The notes below the pieces were generated by a model. That model had not been told where the DNA came from, did not search any database, and was given only the letters and a program-made list of their open reading frames with translations. From Capnocytophaga periodontitidis (GTDB taxonomy: Bacteria; Bacteroidota; Bacteroidia; Flavobacteriales; Flavobacteriaceae), in the NCBI RefSeq assembly GCF_016126015.1, contig NZ_JAEFDB010000003.1, forward strand, positions 1 through 64,000: DNA of 64,000 nt, read 5' to 3'. The position numbers and the translations under genes were made by a program. The first letter of the stretch is position 1. Each line of letters opens with the position of its first letter. This document shows, piece by piece, positions 43,014 through 50,651 of the stretch.

Positions 43014-43508
43014 TCACTTGAAAAGTTCTAAAGCGATATGCGCACAAGCCTCGGCATCGGCTAAGGCGTGGTGATGTTGCTTTAAATCAAACCCAAAATA
43101 AGCGGATACAGTGTCTAACTTGTGATTTACGAGCTGAGGGAGGAGTTTACGCGCTTTTCGGCAGGTGCAAAAGAAAGGATTAGTATGCTGTGGGAGCTCG
43201 TAATAAGCTAATACAGCCCGCAAACAACCTTCATCAAACACACTATTATGAGCTACAAGGGGTAATTTTTTTATTTTTGGCAATATTTCTGCCCATACTT
43301 CGGGGAAGAGCGGTGCTTTTTCGGTGTCGTGCTGCGAAAGACCGTGTATTTGGGTATTGAAATAACTATAAAAGTTTGGTGCAGGTTTAATCAGTTGGTA
43401 ATAAGTATCGACAATCTCGTTATTTTCTACAAAAACGAGTCCGATACTGCATACGCTACTGCGGTATTGGTTGGCGGTTTCAAAGTCTAAGGCTGCGAAA
43501 GTGTTCAT
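43014..43508 (-). CDS. 3'-5' exonuclease (DEDDh, DnaQ-like)
   Basis: 164 aa. Exo I is AALDFETANQYR, Exo II is HNSVFDEGCLRAVLAYY and Exo III is HHALADAEACAHIAL (His five before Asp). A compact stand-alone exonuclease, related to the epsilon subunit but without a tau-binding tail. It lies 57 nt upstream of the YjbR-UvrA2 pair; a repair role is an inference. Confidence 0.92.
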   Translation of the reverse strand: MNTFAALDFETANQYRSSVCSIGLVFVENNEIVDTYYQLIKPAPNFYSYFNTQIHGLSQHDTEKAPLFPEVWAEILPKIKKLPLVAHNSVFDEGCLRAVLAYYELPQHTNPFFCTCRKARKLLPQLVNHKLDTVSAYFGFDLKQHHHALADAEACAHIALELFK

Positions 43509-43547
43509 TTAGGTAACAAGTAAAGTCAGTGTTATATCGAACTCACG

Positions 43548-44366
43548 TTATTTAAGTTGTTTTTTCATCCATTGACTTACCTCGGTGGCGGGGATATCTT
43601 CTTGGTTAGAGAAAACGTGGTCGGCTTTTGGAGTGATTGTTAATTCGGCGTTTTTGTAGAAATACAAAAGATATTCACTATACGAGTAAGGTACGGCTCT
43701 ATCACCTGTTCCGTGAATGATTTTTACCTTTCCTTTGTAACGTTTAGCGGCTTCAAAAGGCTTTATGCGTTGCCCTGAAAGAATATAGTCCTTGCCTACG
43801 GTAATTTTGCCTGAGAAGAGGCTCACCTTATCGGGAACATTTAGGGGGTCGAAGGTAGTGCCAAAAAAAGACCCTTGTAACATATTATCGTGAATGATAA
43901 CTGCTGGAGCCAGCATTGCCACTGCCTTGATTTTGCTCTTGCCGAGTTCTGAACTGAGCAATATTGAGATCAGCCCTCCTTGTGAATGGCCATAGATGCC
44001 TATTTTACTCACAAAAGGCAGTTGTTCAACATACTGAACAATACGGCGCGCATCTTCTAATTCGTTATCGAGGCTCATTTTCTCGAAGTCGCCATCGCTT
44101 TTCCCGTGCCCGTTGAAGTCGAAGCGCACAGAAGCAATGCCTTCTTTGGCAAGGGTCTCGGCTATAGTGATATTTATTTTCTCGTTGATATTTCCAGTAA
44201 AACCGTGAAACATAATCACCACGGGGATTTTCTTTTGGTTGAAATTGTCGGGAGTAGTAAGCACCCCTCGGAGTTTGCCTACCGCACCTTGTATTTCTAT
44301 GGGTTCAGTTTTGGCATTGCCCCAAAAAAACGTCGTTAAGAACAATAAAGTCAATACTTTTTTCAT
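43548..44366 (-). CDS. Secreted alpha/beta hydrolase
   Basis: 272 aa with a signal peptide (MKKVLTLLFLTTFFWGNAKT). VIMFHGFTGNINEKIN, then VRFDFNGHGKSDG, nucleophile elbow IGIYGHSQGGLISILL and the acid/His near IHGTGDRAVPYS and ADHVF. Similar to cinnamoyl-esterase-like bacterial hydrolases. Periplasmic location is inferred. Substrate unknown. Confidence 0.9.
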   Translation of the reverse strand: MKKVLTLLFLTTFFWGNAKTEPIEIQGAVGKLRGVLTTPDNFNQKKIPVVIMFHGFTGNINEKINITIAETLAKEGIASVRFDFNGHGKSDGDFEKMSLDNELEDARRIVQYVEQLPFVSKIGIYGHSQGGLISILLSSELGKSKIKAVAMLAPAVIIHDNMLQGSFFGTTFDPLNVPDKVSLFSGKITVGKDYILSGQRIKPFEAAKRYKGKVKIIHGTGDRAVPYSYSEYLLYFYKNAELTITPKADHVFSNQEDIPATEVSQWMKKQLK

Positions 44367-44582
44367 CTTATCTGATATTTAGTGTTTATTATTTTACGGG
44401 GACTATATAGTTATCCATTTGAAATGACTCTGTGATGAATAATGAGAGTTCAACGTAAGTAATTGTTTAAAAATCAGCAAAGTATTTTAATCTTCCACAA
44501 AACCAGCGAGTTGGCGCTGCTGGGTAATGTGGAAGATAAATTTTTACGAAATTGACAATTTTACGTTTACTAATTTTGAAGA
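44367..44582. other. Gap with a structured element
   Basis: A hairpin at 44490-44537 has outer arms ATCTTCCACA / TGTGGAAGAT and an inner CCAGCG..GCTGG element; both flanks are A/T runs, so it is probably a bidirectional terminator of the 44583 gene. Nothing else seen. Confidence 0.55.
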
Positions 44583-45032
44583 CTACTTTTTCAATCGTTT
44601 GAAAACAAAGCGGGTGATAAAAAGCCCTGTAGAATCGTCTTTACCTGAATTACTTTCTACACCACTGGTAACAAAGGCGAGCTCCCATCCTTCTTCACTC
44701 ATTGCATTGAGTTTGGAAGTGATAAGGGCATCGTTGGCAGCGATATTCTGAAAGCGAATCCCTCCGAGGTTAAAGAAGTTTAGCAACTTGGTTTCGTCAA
44801 AACCTTTGACACGAATCTCATCACGGTCGCTTTTGTTACGTTCATCCCCTTCTTCTGAACGGGTGGTGGTGAAATCCTTGTAATTGCGCTCATCGTTAGT
44901 TGAGATCAAACGAGAACGACCGATTCCATAAGGTACAACTGATTCTACAGCGGTTACTACTTTAAATTCGTAGGTTTGTGCTGTAGCTACAAAGCCCACA
45001 AGGGCTAAACAGAATAAAAAAATCTTTTTCAT
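44583..45032 (-). CDS. Small secreted protein with DUF4177-like end
   Basis: 149 aa with a signal peptide (MKKIFLFCLALVGFVATAQT). The C-terminal LNAMSEEGWELAFVTSGVES recalls DUF4177 (LN..G.EGWELV). The rest is polar (DERNYKDFTTTRSEEGDERN). Function unknown. Minus-strand TATCTTTG at 45059-45066. Confidence 0.75.
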   Translation of the reverse strand: MKKIFLFCLALVGFVATAQTYEFKVVTAVESVVPYGIGRSRLISTNDERNYKDFTTTRSEEGDERNKSDRDEIRVKGFDETKLLNFFNLGGIRFQNIAANDALITSKLNAMSEEGWELAFVTSGVESNSGKDDSTGLFITRFVFKRLKK

Positions 45033-45058
45033 TGGATTTGTATTTGATGATTTAGGGG

Positions 45059-45066
45059 CAAAGATA
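45059..45066 (-). promoter_or_regulatory. Promoter box of the 44583 gene
   Basis: TATCTTTG on the minus strand, 26 nt before the ATG, preceded by TAATTATTTTCG. Confidence 0.55.
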
Positions 45067-45083
45067 CGAAAATAATTAGTAAA

Positions 45084-46043
45084 TTAGTTAATGCGCACTA
45101 CTACTTTGCCATAGCCTGCACTGCTTTCAACATATTGATGAGCAGCAACTATTTCTTCTAAGGCAAATACTTTTTCGGGAGCAACGGGTACATTGTGTTC
45201 TTCAATATAAGCAAATAACTGGGTAATCTTTTCGGCATTTACACTACCTGAATAGAAAGTGGTAAGATAGGCATTGTGCAGGAGGTCGCGAGTAGGGTCA
45301 AAGTCCTCTAAATACCACTTACCGCCTAAAAGTCCTGTAGCACAGATGATGCCATATTCTTTTATATGGGCAAATGAATCCTTAATACTCGCAGGTCCCA
45401 CCAACTCTAATATTTTATCAAAACACTCATCGGTAGCCAAAACGTTATCATTGTCGGCGATAATAGCATCGTAACCCAACCCCAAGAGTACAGCTGCTTT
45501 CTCAGTATTATTACCTCTGATAGAACCTACTACCCTCAGCGTAGGGTATTGAGCTTTTACTAATCGCACAAAAGTAATGCCTACCCCACTAGCAGCAGCA
45601 CGCACCAGTATGGTATCAGTAGGTTTGAGTTGCAAGTTTTGCATAGAGCCAAAGGCAGTGTAGTAGGTTTCGGGTACCGCAGCAAGTTCCGCCCAACTCA
45701 GTGTGGTGGTTATGGGGTATACCTGTGCGTTGGGCAAGAGGGTATACTCGGCATAACTACCGTCAAAAGCCCTGCCCATTTCACCCATTAGCGAAACAAC
45801 AGTCTGCCCTTTTTGCAAAGTAGGACTGGTAGTAGCTTCCACTACCCCTACACACTCAATGCCTAAAATACGCGGGAATATAACTGAGGGGGAATGCCCT
45901 TGCCGCGTGAATATCTCGGAACGGTTGATGCCAAAGCCTTTTACTTTTACTAACGTCCACCCCTCTTTGAGTGCTGGGATAGGGCGTTCTTCTAACTGTA
46001 ATTGTTGGGCATCGCCCGCTTTGTAAATAACGATAGCTTTCAT
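45084..46043 (-). CDS. Zinc-free MDR family quinone oxidoreductase-like enzyme
   Basis: 319 aa medium-chain dehydrogenase/reductase. GroES-like N-terminus (KEGWTLVKVKGFGINRSE), Rossmann motif AAASGVGITFVRLVKAQYP (about 151-169) and C-terminus with YVESSAGYGKVVVRIN. No catalytic zinc Cys/His set, as in quinone oxidoreductases (QorA-like). It follows the osmoprotectant ABC operon by 12 nt and may be co-transcribed with it. Confidence 0.9.
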   Translation of the reverse strand: MKAIVIYKAGDAQQLQLEERPIPALKEGWTLVKVKGFGINRSEIFTRQGHSPSVIFPRILGIECVGVVEATTSPTLQKGQTVVSLMGEMGRAFDGSYAEYTLLPNAQVYPITTTLSWAELAAVPETYYTAFGSMQNLQLKPTDTILVRAAASGVGITFVRLVKAQYPTLRVVGSIRGNNTEKAAVLLGLGYDAIIADNDNVLATDECFDKILELVGPASIKDSFAHIKEYGIICATGLLGGKWYLEDFDPTRDLLHNAYLTTFYSGSVNAEKITQLFAYIEEHNVPVAPEKVFALEEIVAAHQYVESSAGYGKVVVRIN

Positions 46044-46055
46044 TTTTATAATTTG

Positions 46056-46766
46056 CTAATTCACTAATTGTCTTACAAACTCATTGGTAGGGTGTTGTTT
46101 AATCATTTCGGGGGTGTCGTATTGTTGAATAATTCCCTTATCTAATACTAATACTTTGGTACCCAGTGTTAAGGCTTCGGCTATGTCGTGAGTAACAAAT
46201 ACGATAGTAGCCCCTGAGAGCTGATGCAGCGCTTTGAGCTCTCGCTGTAGCTGCTGACGGGTAATGATGTCTAACGCCCCAAAAGGCTCGTCCATTAAGA
46301 TGATTGAAGGGCTTGCCGCTAAGGCTCTTGCAATACCTACCCGCTGCTGCTGTCCGCCCGAAAGCTGCTGTGGGAATCGGTTGGCGAGTTCAGGGTCGAG
46401 GTTTACCTGTTGTAGTTTTTCGGTTACAATGTGTGTGATGTCGGTTTTAGAGTAGTTTTTCAGACGGAGTACATAAGCAATATTCTCAGCAACAGTGAGG
46501 TGTGGGAAGAGGATATTTCCTTGAATTACATAACCTATGTTGCGGCGTAAGGCAATGAGGTCTTCCTCCAAAATATTCTTGCCGTCAATGTATATTTCGC
46601 CCTTGTCGGGCAATACCAATCCGTTAATCATTTTTAGTACGGTGGTTTTGCCAGAGCCTGAAGTGCCTATGATAGTGAGGAAAGTGCCGCTTTCAATGGT
46701 CAGATTGAAGTCAGCAATAATTTCCTTACCATTATAATTTTTGTGTATATGAGAAAAAGTAATCAT
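46056..46766 (-). CDS. Osmoprotectant (OpuC-type) ABC transporter ATPase
   Basis: 236 aa: Walker A GTSGSGKTTVLKMI (about 34), signature LSGGQQQRVGIARAL, Walker B IILMDEPFGALD and switch His TIVFVTHDIAEAL. No regulatory CBS tail, so smaller than OpuCA. It overlaps the permease-binding-protein gene by 4 nt (ATGA). Energises uptake of glycine betaine/choline-like compounds. Confidence 0.93.
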   Translation of the reverse strand: MITFSHIHKNYNGKEIIADFNLTIESGTFLTIIGTSGSGKTTVLKMINGLVLPDKGEIYIDGKNILEEDLIALRRNIGYVIQGNILFPHLTVAENIAYVLRLKNYSKTDITHIVTEKLQQVNLDPELANRFPQQLSGGQQQRVGIARALAASPSIILMDEPFGALDIITRQQLQRELKALHQLSGATIVFVTHDIAEALTLGTKVLVLDKGIIQQYDTPEMIKQHPTNEFVRQLVN

Positions 46767-48304
46767 CGTTGTGGGTCTAAAAGTCCTTTTTGTAGCAGAT
46801 AGTTCTTAGCAACTTCTTCAGGTCGTTTCCTTTCAGTTTCTACTAAGAAGTTGAGGTGCGCCATCGTGGTATTGTCTATTAGCTGGTTCAGCTTTGCCAA
46901 AGTAGTGCGCAGGGTGGGGTAGGAGGTCAGTAGCTCGGTGCGTACCACCGTACCTGCCTTGTAGGAGGGGTACATATTGCGGTCGTCTTGCAGTACCACC
47001 ACCTCACTGATAGAAAGTTGTCCGTCGGTAGTGAATACTACCATAGCATCAATTTTTTTATCACGCATCGCTTGGTATTTCAGTCCGATGTCCATATCGA
47101 TTACTTTACCAAAGTGCATACCATAGACTTCTTGCAGTTGCTTGTAGCCGTCTTCGCGCTCGAAGAAATCATATTCAGCTCCAAAGATAAGTCGCTCGCT
47201 CACCTTAGCCAAGTCAGTAAAGGTTTTGAGCTGGTATTTTTGAGCCATTTCCTTGCTCACTGCCAAGCTATAAGTATTGTTGAAGCCATATAGGTTAGCC
47301 CATTCCAATCCGTATTGCTTTTTATAGGCAGTTTCTAAGTCGGCGAACTTGTTCTCGTTGTAAGGGTCTTTGCGCTTGAGTACTGCTTCCCACGCGGTGC
47401 CAGTGTACTCGGGGTACATATCAAAGTCTCCGCGCAACATTGCTGGGTGAATGTTGGAGGTGCCACCCCCTACACCATTGGTCAGTCGCACCGAAAGCCC
47501 CGTGTCTTGTTCAATAAGCAAAGAAAGCATCTGCCCCAGCAAATAGCTCTCAGTCATCGGTTTGGTAGCGATATGTATATCCTTTGTTTTCTTAGGTGAA
47601 AGCACAAAGAACAAGGTGATGAGTAAAGCCAACACTCCTATCCCTACCAGCTTTAGCGGATTGCGCTTATAGACAACTTCACGGTGCACCAATCGTTGCT
47701 CTACTTTTGCCAAAAGAAAATCAAAACCTAAAGCCAAGAGCGCAATCAGCACACTGCCTATGAGGGTCATCGCACTATTATTGGTAGTGATACCTCTGTA
47801 GATAGCCACCCCCAAGCCCCCAGCACCTACAAACGAGGCAATCCCTGCCAGCGCAATGGTCATCGTTACCATATTGCGAATGCCCGACATTAGTACAGGC
47901 AGGGCTAAAGGAAGTTTGATTTTCCAAAGCAGTTGCCTGCGGGTGCTACCCATTGCCTCTGCAGCTTCTACAATCAGCGGATTGATTTGGGTAATACCCG
48001 TATAAGTACTGCGGATAATAGGCAGTAAAGCATAGAGTATTAGAGCAATAAGAGCCGTGAGGTTCCCTACCCCCGTAATAGTGATAAAGAAACCCAATAA
48101 AGCGATAGAGGGGATAGTATAGAGCACATTCACAGCCCCCAAGAGCCAAACAGCATACTTGCGGTACTCGCTGATAAAGATCCCCAAAAGCACCCCTATA
48201 AACGTTGCGATAACAATTGCCAAGAGCGAGATAAGTAAATGCTCAGCAGTCAGGTGCAGGAAGAACGGCGCTTCCTCACGAAGAAGAGTGATAAAATTTA
48301 CCAA
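46763..48304 (-). CDS. OpuC-type permease fused to substrate-binding domain
   Basis: 513 aa. Residues about 1-205 are the six-helix permease with the EAA loop (AAEAMGSTRRQLLWKIKLPLALP); a seventh segment at about 218-235 is the linker; about 240-505 is a periplasmic choline/glycine-betaine binding domain (IHIATKPMTESYLLGQM, VGGGTSNIHPAMLRGDFDMYPEYTGTAW). The fusion is known in OpuC/ProX-type systems and leaves a two-gene transporter. First gene of its operon. Confidence 0.92.
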   Translation of the reverse strand: MVNFITLLREEAPFFLHLTAEHLLISLLAIVIATFIGVLLGIFISEYRKYAVWLLGAVNVLYTIPSIALLGFFITITGVGNLTALIALILYALLPIIRSTYTGITQINPLIVEAAEAMGSTRRQLLWKIKLPLALPVLMSGIRNMVTMTIALAGIASFVGAGGLGVAIYRGITTNNSAMTLIGSVLIALLALGFDFLLAKVEQRLVHREVVYKRNPLKLVGIGVLALLITLFFVLSPKKTKDIHIATKPMTESYLLGQMLSLLIEQDTGLSVRLTNGVGGGTSNIHPAMLRGDFDMYPEYTGTAWEAVLKRKDPYNENKFADLETAYKKQYGLEWANLYGFNNTYSLAVSKEMAQKYQLKTFTDLAKVSERLIFGAEYDFFEREDGYKQLQEVYGMHFGKVIDMDIGLKYQAMRDKKIDAMVVFTTDGQLSISEVVVLQDDRNMYPSYKAGTVVRTELLTSYPTLRTTLAKLNQLIDNTTMAHLNFLVETERKRPEEVAKNYLLQKGLLDPQR

Positions 48305-48316
48305 TGTGTTGATGTG

Positions 48317-48502
48317 TTAATTTGCCAATATGATAATGGCGCAAAGATAAAAATAATTAGCCAATTGCCTTGCTTCTTCTAAAGTAATGGTTTTGCCTAC
48401 AGCACCAGCTTCGTGTAGGTCACCGAATACTTCTATACGGATAGACTGATTGAGACCGCTGTTTCCTAAGCCTATAACGGCAATTTTTTGTTCTGTTTTC
48501 AT
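48317..48502 (-). CDS. Short protein of unknown origin (possible gene remnant)
   Basis: 61 aa from the Met at 48502 (MKTEQKIAVIGLGNSG). Opens like an NAD-binding Rossmann protein (KIAVIGLG), then turns to unrelated sequence and ends by running through the promoter of the downstream transporter gene. It has its own promoter (48530-48561). Probably a decayed dehydrogenase remnant. Confidence 0.45.
   Translation of the reverse strand: MKTEQKIAVIGLGNSGLNQSIRIEVFGDLHEAGAVGKTITLEEARQLANYFYLCAIIILAN
48342..48349 (-). promoter_or_regulatory. Promoter of the osmoprotectant transporter operon
   Basis: TATCTTTG on the minus strand, preceded by AATTGGCTAATTATTTT. It lies 38 nt before the start of the permease gene and inside the 61-aa reading frame. 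Confidence 0.65.
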
Positions 48503-48529
48503 TTTAATAATATGTTTAAAATTCTGGTG

Positions 48530-48561
48530 CAAAGGTACGGCAATACGGCAGGCGAAAGCAA
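48530..48561 (-). promoter_or_regulatory. Promoter of the 61-aa frame
   Basis: Minus strand TACCTTTG (48530-48537) and TTG (48559-48561), spacer 21 nt. Confidence 0.55.
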
Positions 48562-48588
48562 TAAAGTATTTTAAGAAATACCCTTAAA

Positions 48589-49182
48589 CTATTTTAATCT
48601 TAACAATTCGGCTTTTACATTGCTAAGCGATACGGGAGTAATCCCCAAAAAAGCAGCAATTTGCGTTTGTGGTAGTCGTTGTAGTAGGTGAGGATAGGCT
48701 TGGGTGAAGTAACGGTATTTTTCTTGTGCCGAAGCGCTAATACTCAATAGGAAGCGTTGTTGAAGTTGGGTATAGGCTTCTTCTATCAACACGCGGAAGA
48801 TGCGGTTAAACTTAGGCGAATAGCCGTAGAGTTGAAATAAATCCTCTCGTTTTATTTGTAGTACAGTGGTGTTTTCAAGGGCATCGATACTAAACTCTGA
48901 AGGTGTTTCTTTATAGAGACTCATTAGGTTGGATATCCACTCGTTTTCAGCAGCGAAATGTACAATATGCTGGGTGCCTTTCTCGTTGATGGTGTACATC
49001 CGTAGGCAACCGCTCACTACAAAATTGAGCACGTGGCACACATCGCCTTCCTGCAGTATGTATTGCTTCTTGCGGTACAAACGTGGCTGAAAAGCCTCAG
49101 TTACATAGGCTTTCTCTTCGGCGTTAAGCGGAATAATCTTCTCAAAATGATTGATAATTGGGGTGATATAGGGTTCCATCAT
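48589..49182 (-). CDS. Crp/Fnr-family transcriptional regulator
   Basis: 197 aa. Cyclic-nucleotide-binding-like jelly roll (about 25-125; LYRKKQYILQEGDVCHVLNFVVSG) and C-terminal HTH (RLPQTQIAAFLGITPVSLSNV). No Fe-S Cys motif for oxygen sensing. Effector and regulon unknown. Promoter is at 49197. Confidence 0.93.
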   Translation of the reverse strand: MMEPYITPIINHFEKIIPLNAEEKAYVTEAFQPRLYRKKQYILQEGDVCHVLNFVVSGCLRMYTINEKGTQHIVHFAAENEWISNLMSLYKETPSEFSIDALENTTVLQIKREDLFQLYGYSPKFNRIFRVLIEEAYTQLQQRFLLSISASAQEKYRYFTQAYPHLLQRLPQTQIAAFLGITPVSLSNVKAELLRLK

Positions 49183-49196
49183 ATTGTTTTAGAAGA

Positions 49197-49227
49197 CAAA
49201 GGTAGAAAACAATCAATAAATTAACAA
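49197..49227 (-). promoter_or_regulatory. Promoter of the Crp/Fnr gene
   Basis: Minus strand TACCTTTG (49197-49204), TTG (49225-49227), spacer 20 nt. Confidence 0.65.
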
Positions 49228-49290
49228 ATTTAGGTTTTATAACTTTTTAAAAATACAGTTACTAAATTAAATAGGTATATAGTTAGTAGG

Positions 49291-49905
49291 TTATAGTAAG
49301 CTGCTATTATCTATAGTTTTAAAATTATCAATAAAATAGGCATTGTCGAAATCCGCAGCAACAGCCTCAAAGGTAGTTTTAGGAGCTCCAAGTTTGTTGA
49401 ACAAAGCCTGTTCTAACTCTTCAAAAGAGCCATCATAAAACATAAATTCCTCTAAATGAGTTCCATTATCGGCTAAATAGATCACCCTATCTCCTCCTAA
49501 GGCTGTGATAATACATTGCATATATTTACGCCATTCATTACGGGCGATAGCATCTTTCAGCTCAAACCATTGCCAATACCGGTAAGGCGGATTATCAAGT
49601 ACTATTTGTGATTCATAAAAGCTTAGCCCTAATGTAAAAGGGCCTTCAAATTCAATTTGTTTCCATTTTTCATAAGTAAAATATTCATCCTCTTCAAAGA
49701 AAGTCCATTCCCGCTTATCATCGATTTTTCTTATCATTTGTGTATCATCTTCACCATACCAGCGCAGAGCAAAAGTCCTTAAAAATTCACTATTAGGGAA
49801 TTTACAATCGTTTAAGATTTCTTTGATTTCGCTGGCTATATCCTGAAAGTTTCGACCTTTGTACTGAATATTATGATTTCCAACAGGTATAAGAGAGGTT
49901 CCCAT
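49291..49905 (-). CDS. Uncharacterised protein
   Basis: 204 aa, soluble, rich in Trp/Tyr/Phe (TLGLSFYESQIVLDNPPYRY, WQWFELKDAIARNEWRKYMQ). No family recognised; the composition is like that of SUKH/immunity-type proteins. It follows the Rossmann gene by 12 nt in one transcript. Confidence 0.72.
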   Translation of the reverse strand: MGTSLIPVGNHNIQYKGRNFQDIASEIKEILNDCKFPNSEFLRTFALRWYGEDDTQMIRKIDDKREWTFFEEDEYFTYEKWKQIEFEGPFTLGLSFYESQIVLDNPPYRYWQWFELKDAIARNEWRKYMQCIITALGGDRVIYLADNGTHLEEFMFYDGSFEELEQALFNKLGAPKTTFEAVAADFDNAYFIDNFKTIDNSSLL

Positions 49906-49917
49906 AATTAAAGATTA

Positions 49918-50553
49918 TTATAAAAATATTTCGTCAAGGGTAAAAGTATGTAAGCCCTTAGCTACTGTAGCAACTTCTTTACGCATTCTCTGAGCAAGAA
50001 CAGCTGTTGGCATAGGGCGGTAACGTTTTAAAATACCTAATTTGTTTAAAAAATTAAAGGCTTTTACTGTGAAGTTTTCGCCACTTCTGTCGCTATTAGA
50101 GCGGATGAGTACAGAGGGCTGAAAGATGAGTAAGCAAGAGAAATCAAGTGCTTTTATAGCGTCCTCCAACTGCCCTTTCATACGGTTGTAGAACAATTTA
50201 GACTGCGCTGTAGCTCCTGCTGCCGAGACGAGCACAAAGGTGGGTACACCATTGGCTTTACACTGCTGGGCAAAGGCGTACTGATAGTCGTAATCCACAC
50301 GCCATTGAGCATCTTTGCTGCCTGCCACGGCTAAGGTAGTTCCCAAGCAAGAGAAAGCTACATCGCCGTGCAACAAATCTGCCCACGCCTCAGGGGTATC
50401 AAAATCAACCACGTGAGCGTGTAGCTTGGGGTGGGTGAGGGCTAAGGGTTTACGCACAAAGCAATGTACTTCAGCATAAGTGTCGTCAGCTAAAAGTTGC
50501 GACAATAAATCTTTTCCGGTAGCGCCCGTAGCGCCGATGATAAGTGCTTTCAT
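49918..50553 (-). CDS. NAD(P)H-binding Rossmann protein (HTATIP2/SDR-atypical)
   Basis: About 211 aa from the Met at 50553 (MKALIIGATGATGKDLLSQL). The NAD(P) motif is GATGATGKD; LVSAAGATAQSKLFYNRMKGQLEDA carries the family's Tyr-x3-Lys-like YNRMK. Relatives are atypical SDRs of the NmrA/HTATIP2 group. Probably a redox-sensing or oxidoreductase protein. Confidence 0.88.
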   Translation of the reverse strand: MKALIIGATGATGKDLLSQLLADDTYAEVHCFVRKPLALTHPKLHAHVVDFDTPEAWADLLHGDVAFSCLGTTLAVAGSKDAQWRVDYDYQYAFAQQCKANGVPTFVLVSAAGATAQSKLFYNRMKGQLEDAIKALDFSCLLIFQPSVLIRSNSDRSGENFTVKAFNFLNKLGILKRYRPMPTAVLAQRMRKEVATVAKGLHTFTLDEIFL

Positions 50554-50572
50554 AATAATTGATTTATTAGTG

Positions 50573-50630
50573 CAAAGATACAAAAAAAAAGTCATCAATT
50601 ATGATTAAAAAATATTTTTTACTATTTTTG
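50573..50630. promoter_or_regulatory. Divergent promoters
   Basis: Minus strand TATCTTTG (50573-50580) serves the Rossmann gene; plus strand TATTTTTG (50623-50630) lies 21 nt before the antiporter ATG. Confidence 0.55.
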
Positions 50631-50651
50631 CCGCCTCATAATTAATGACCT

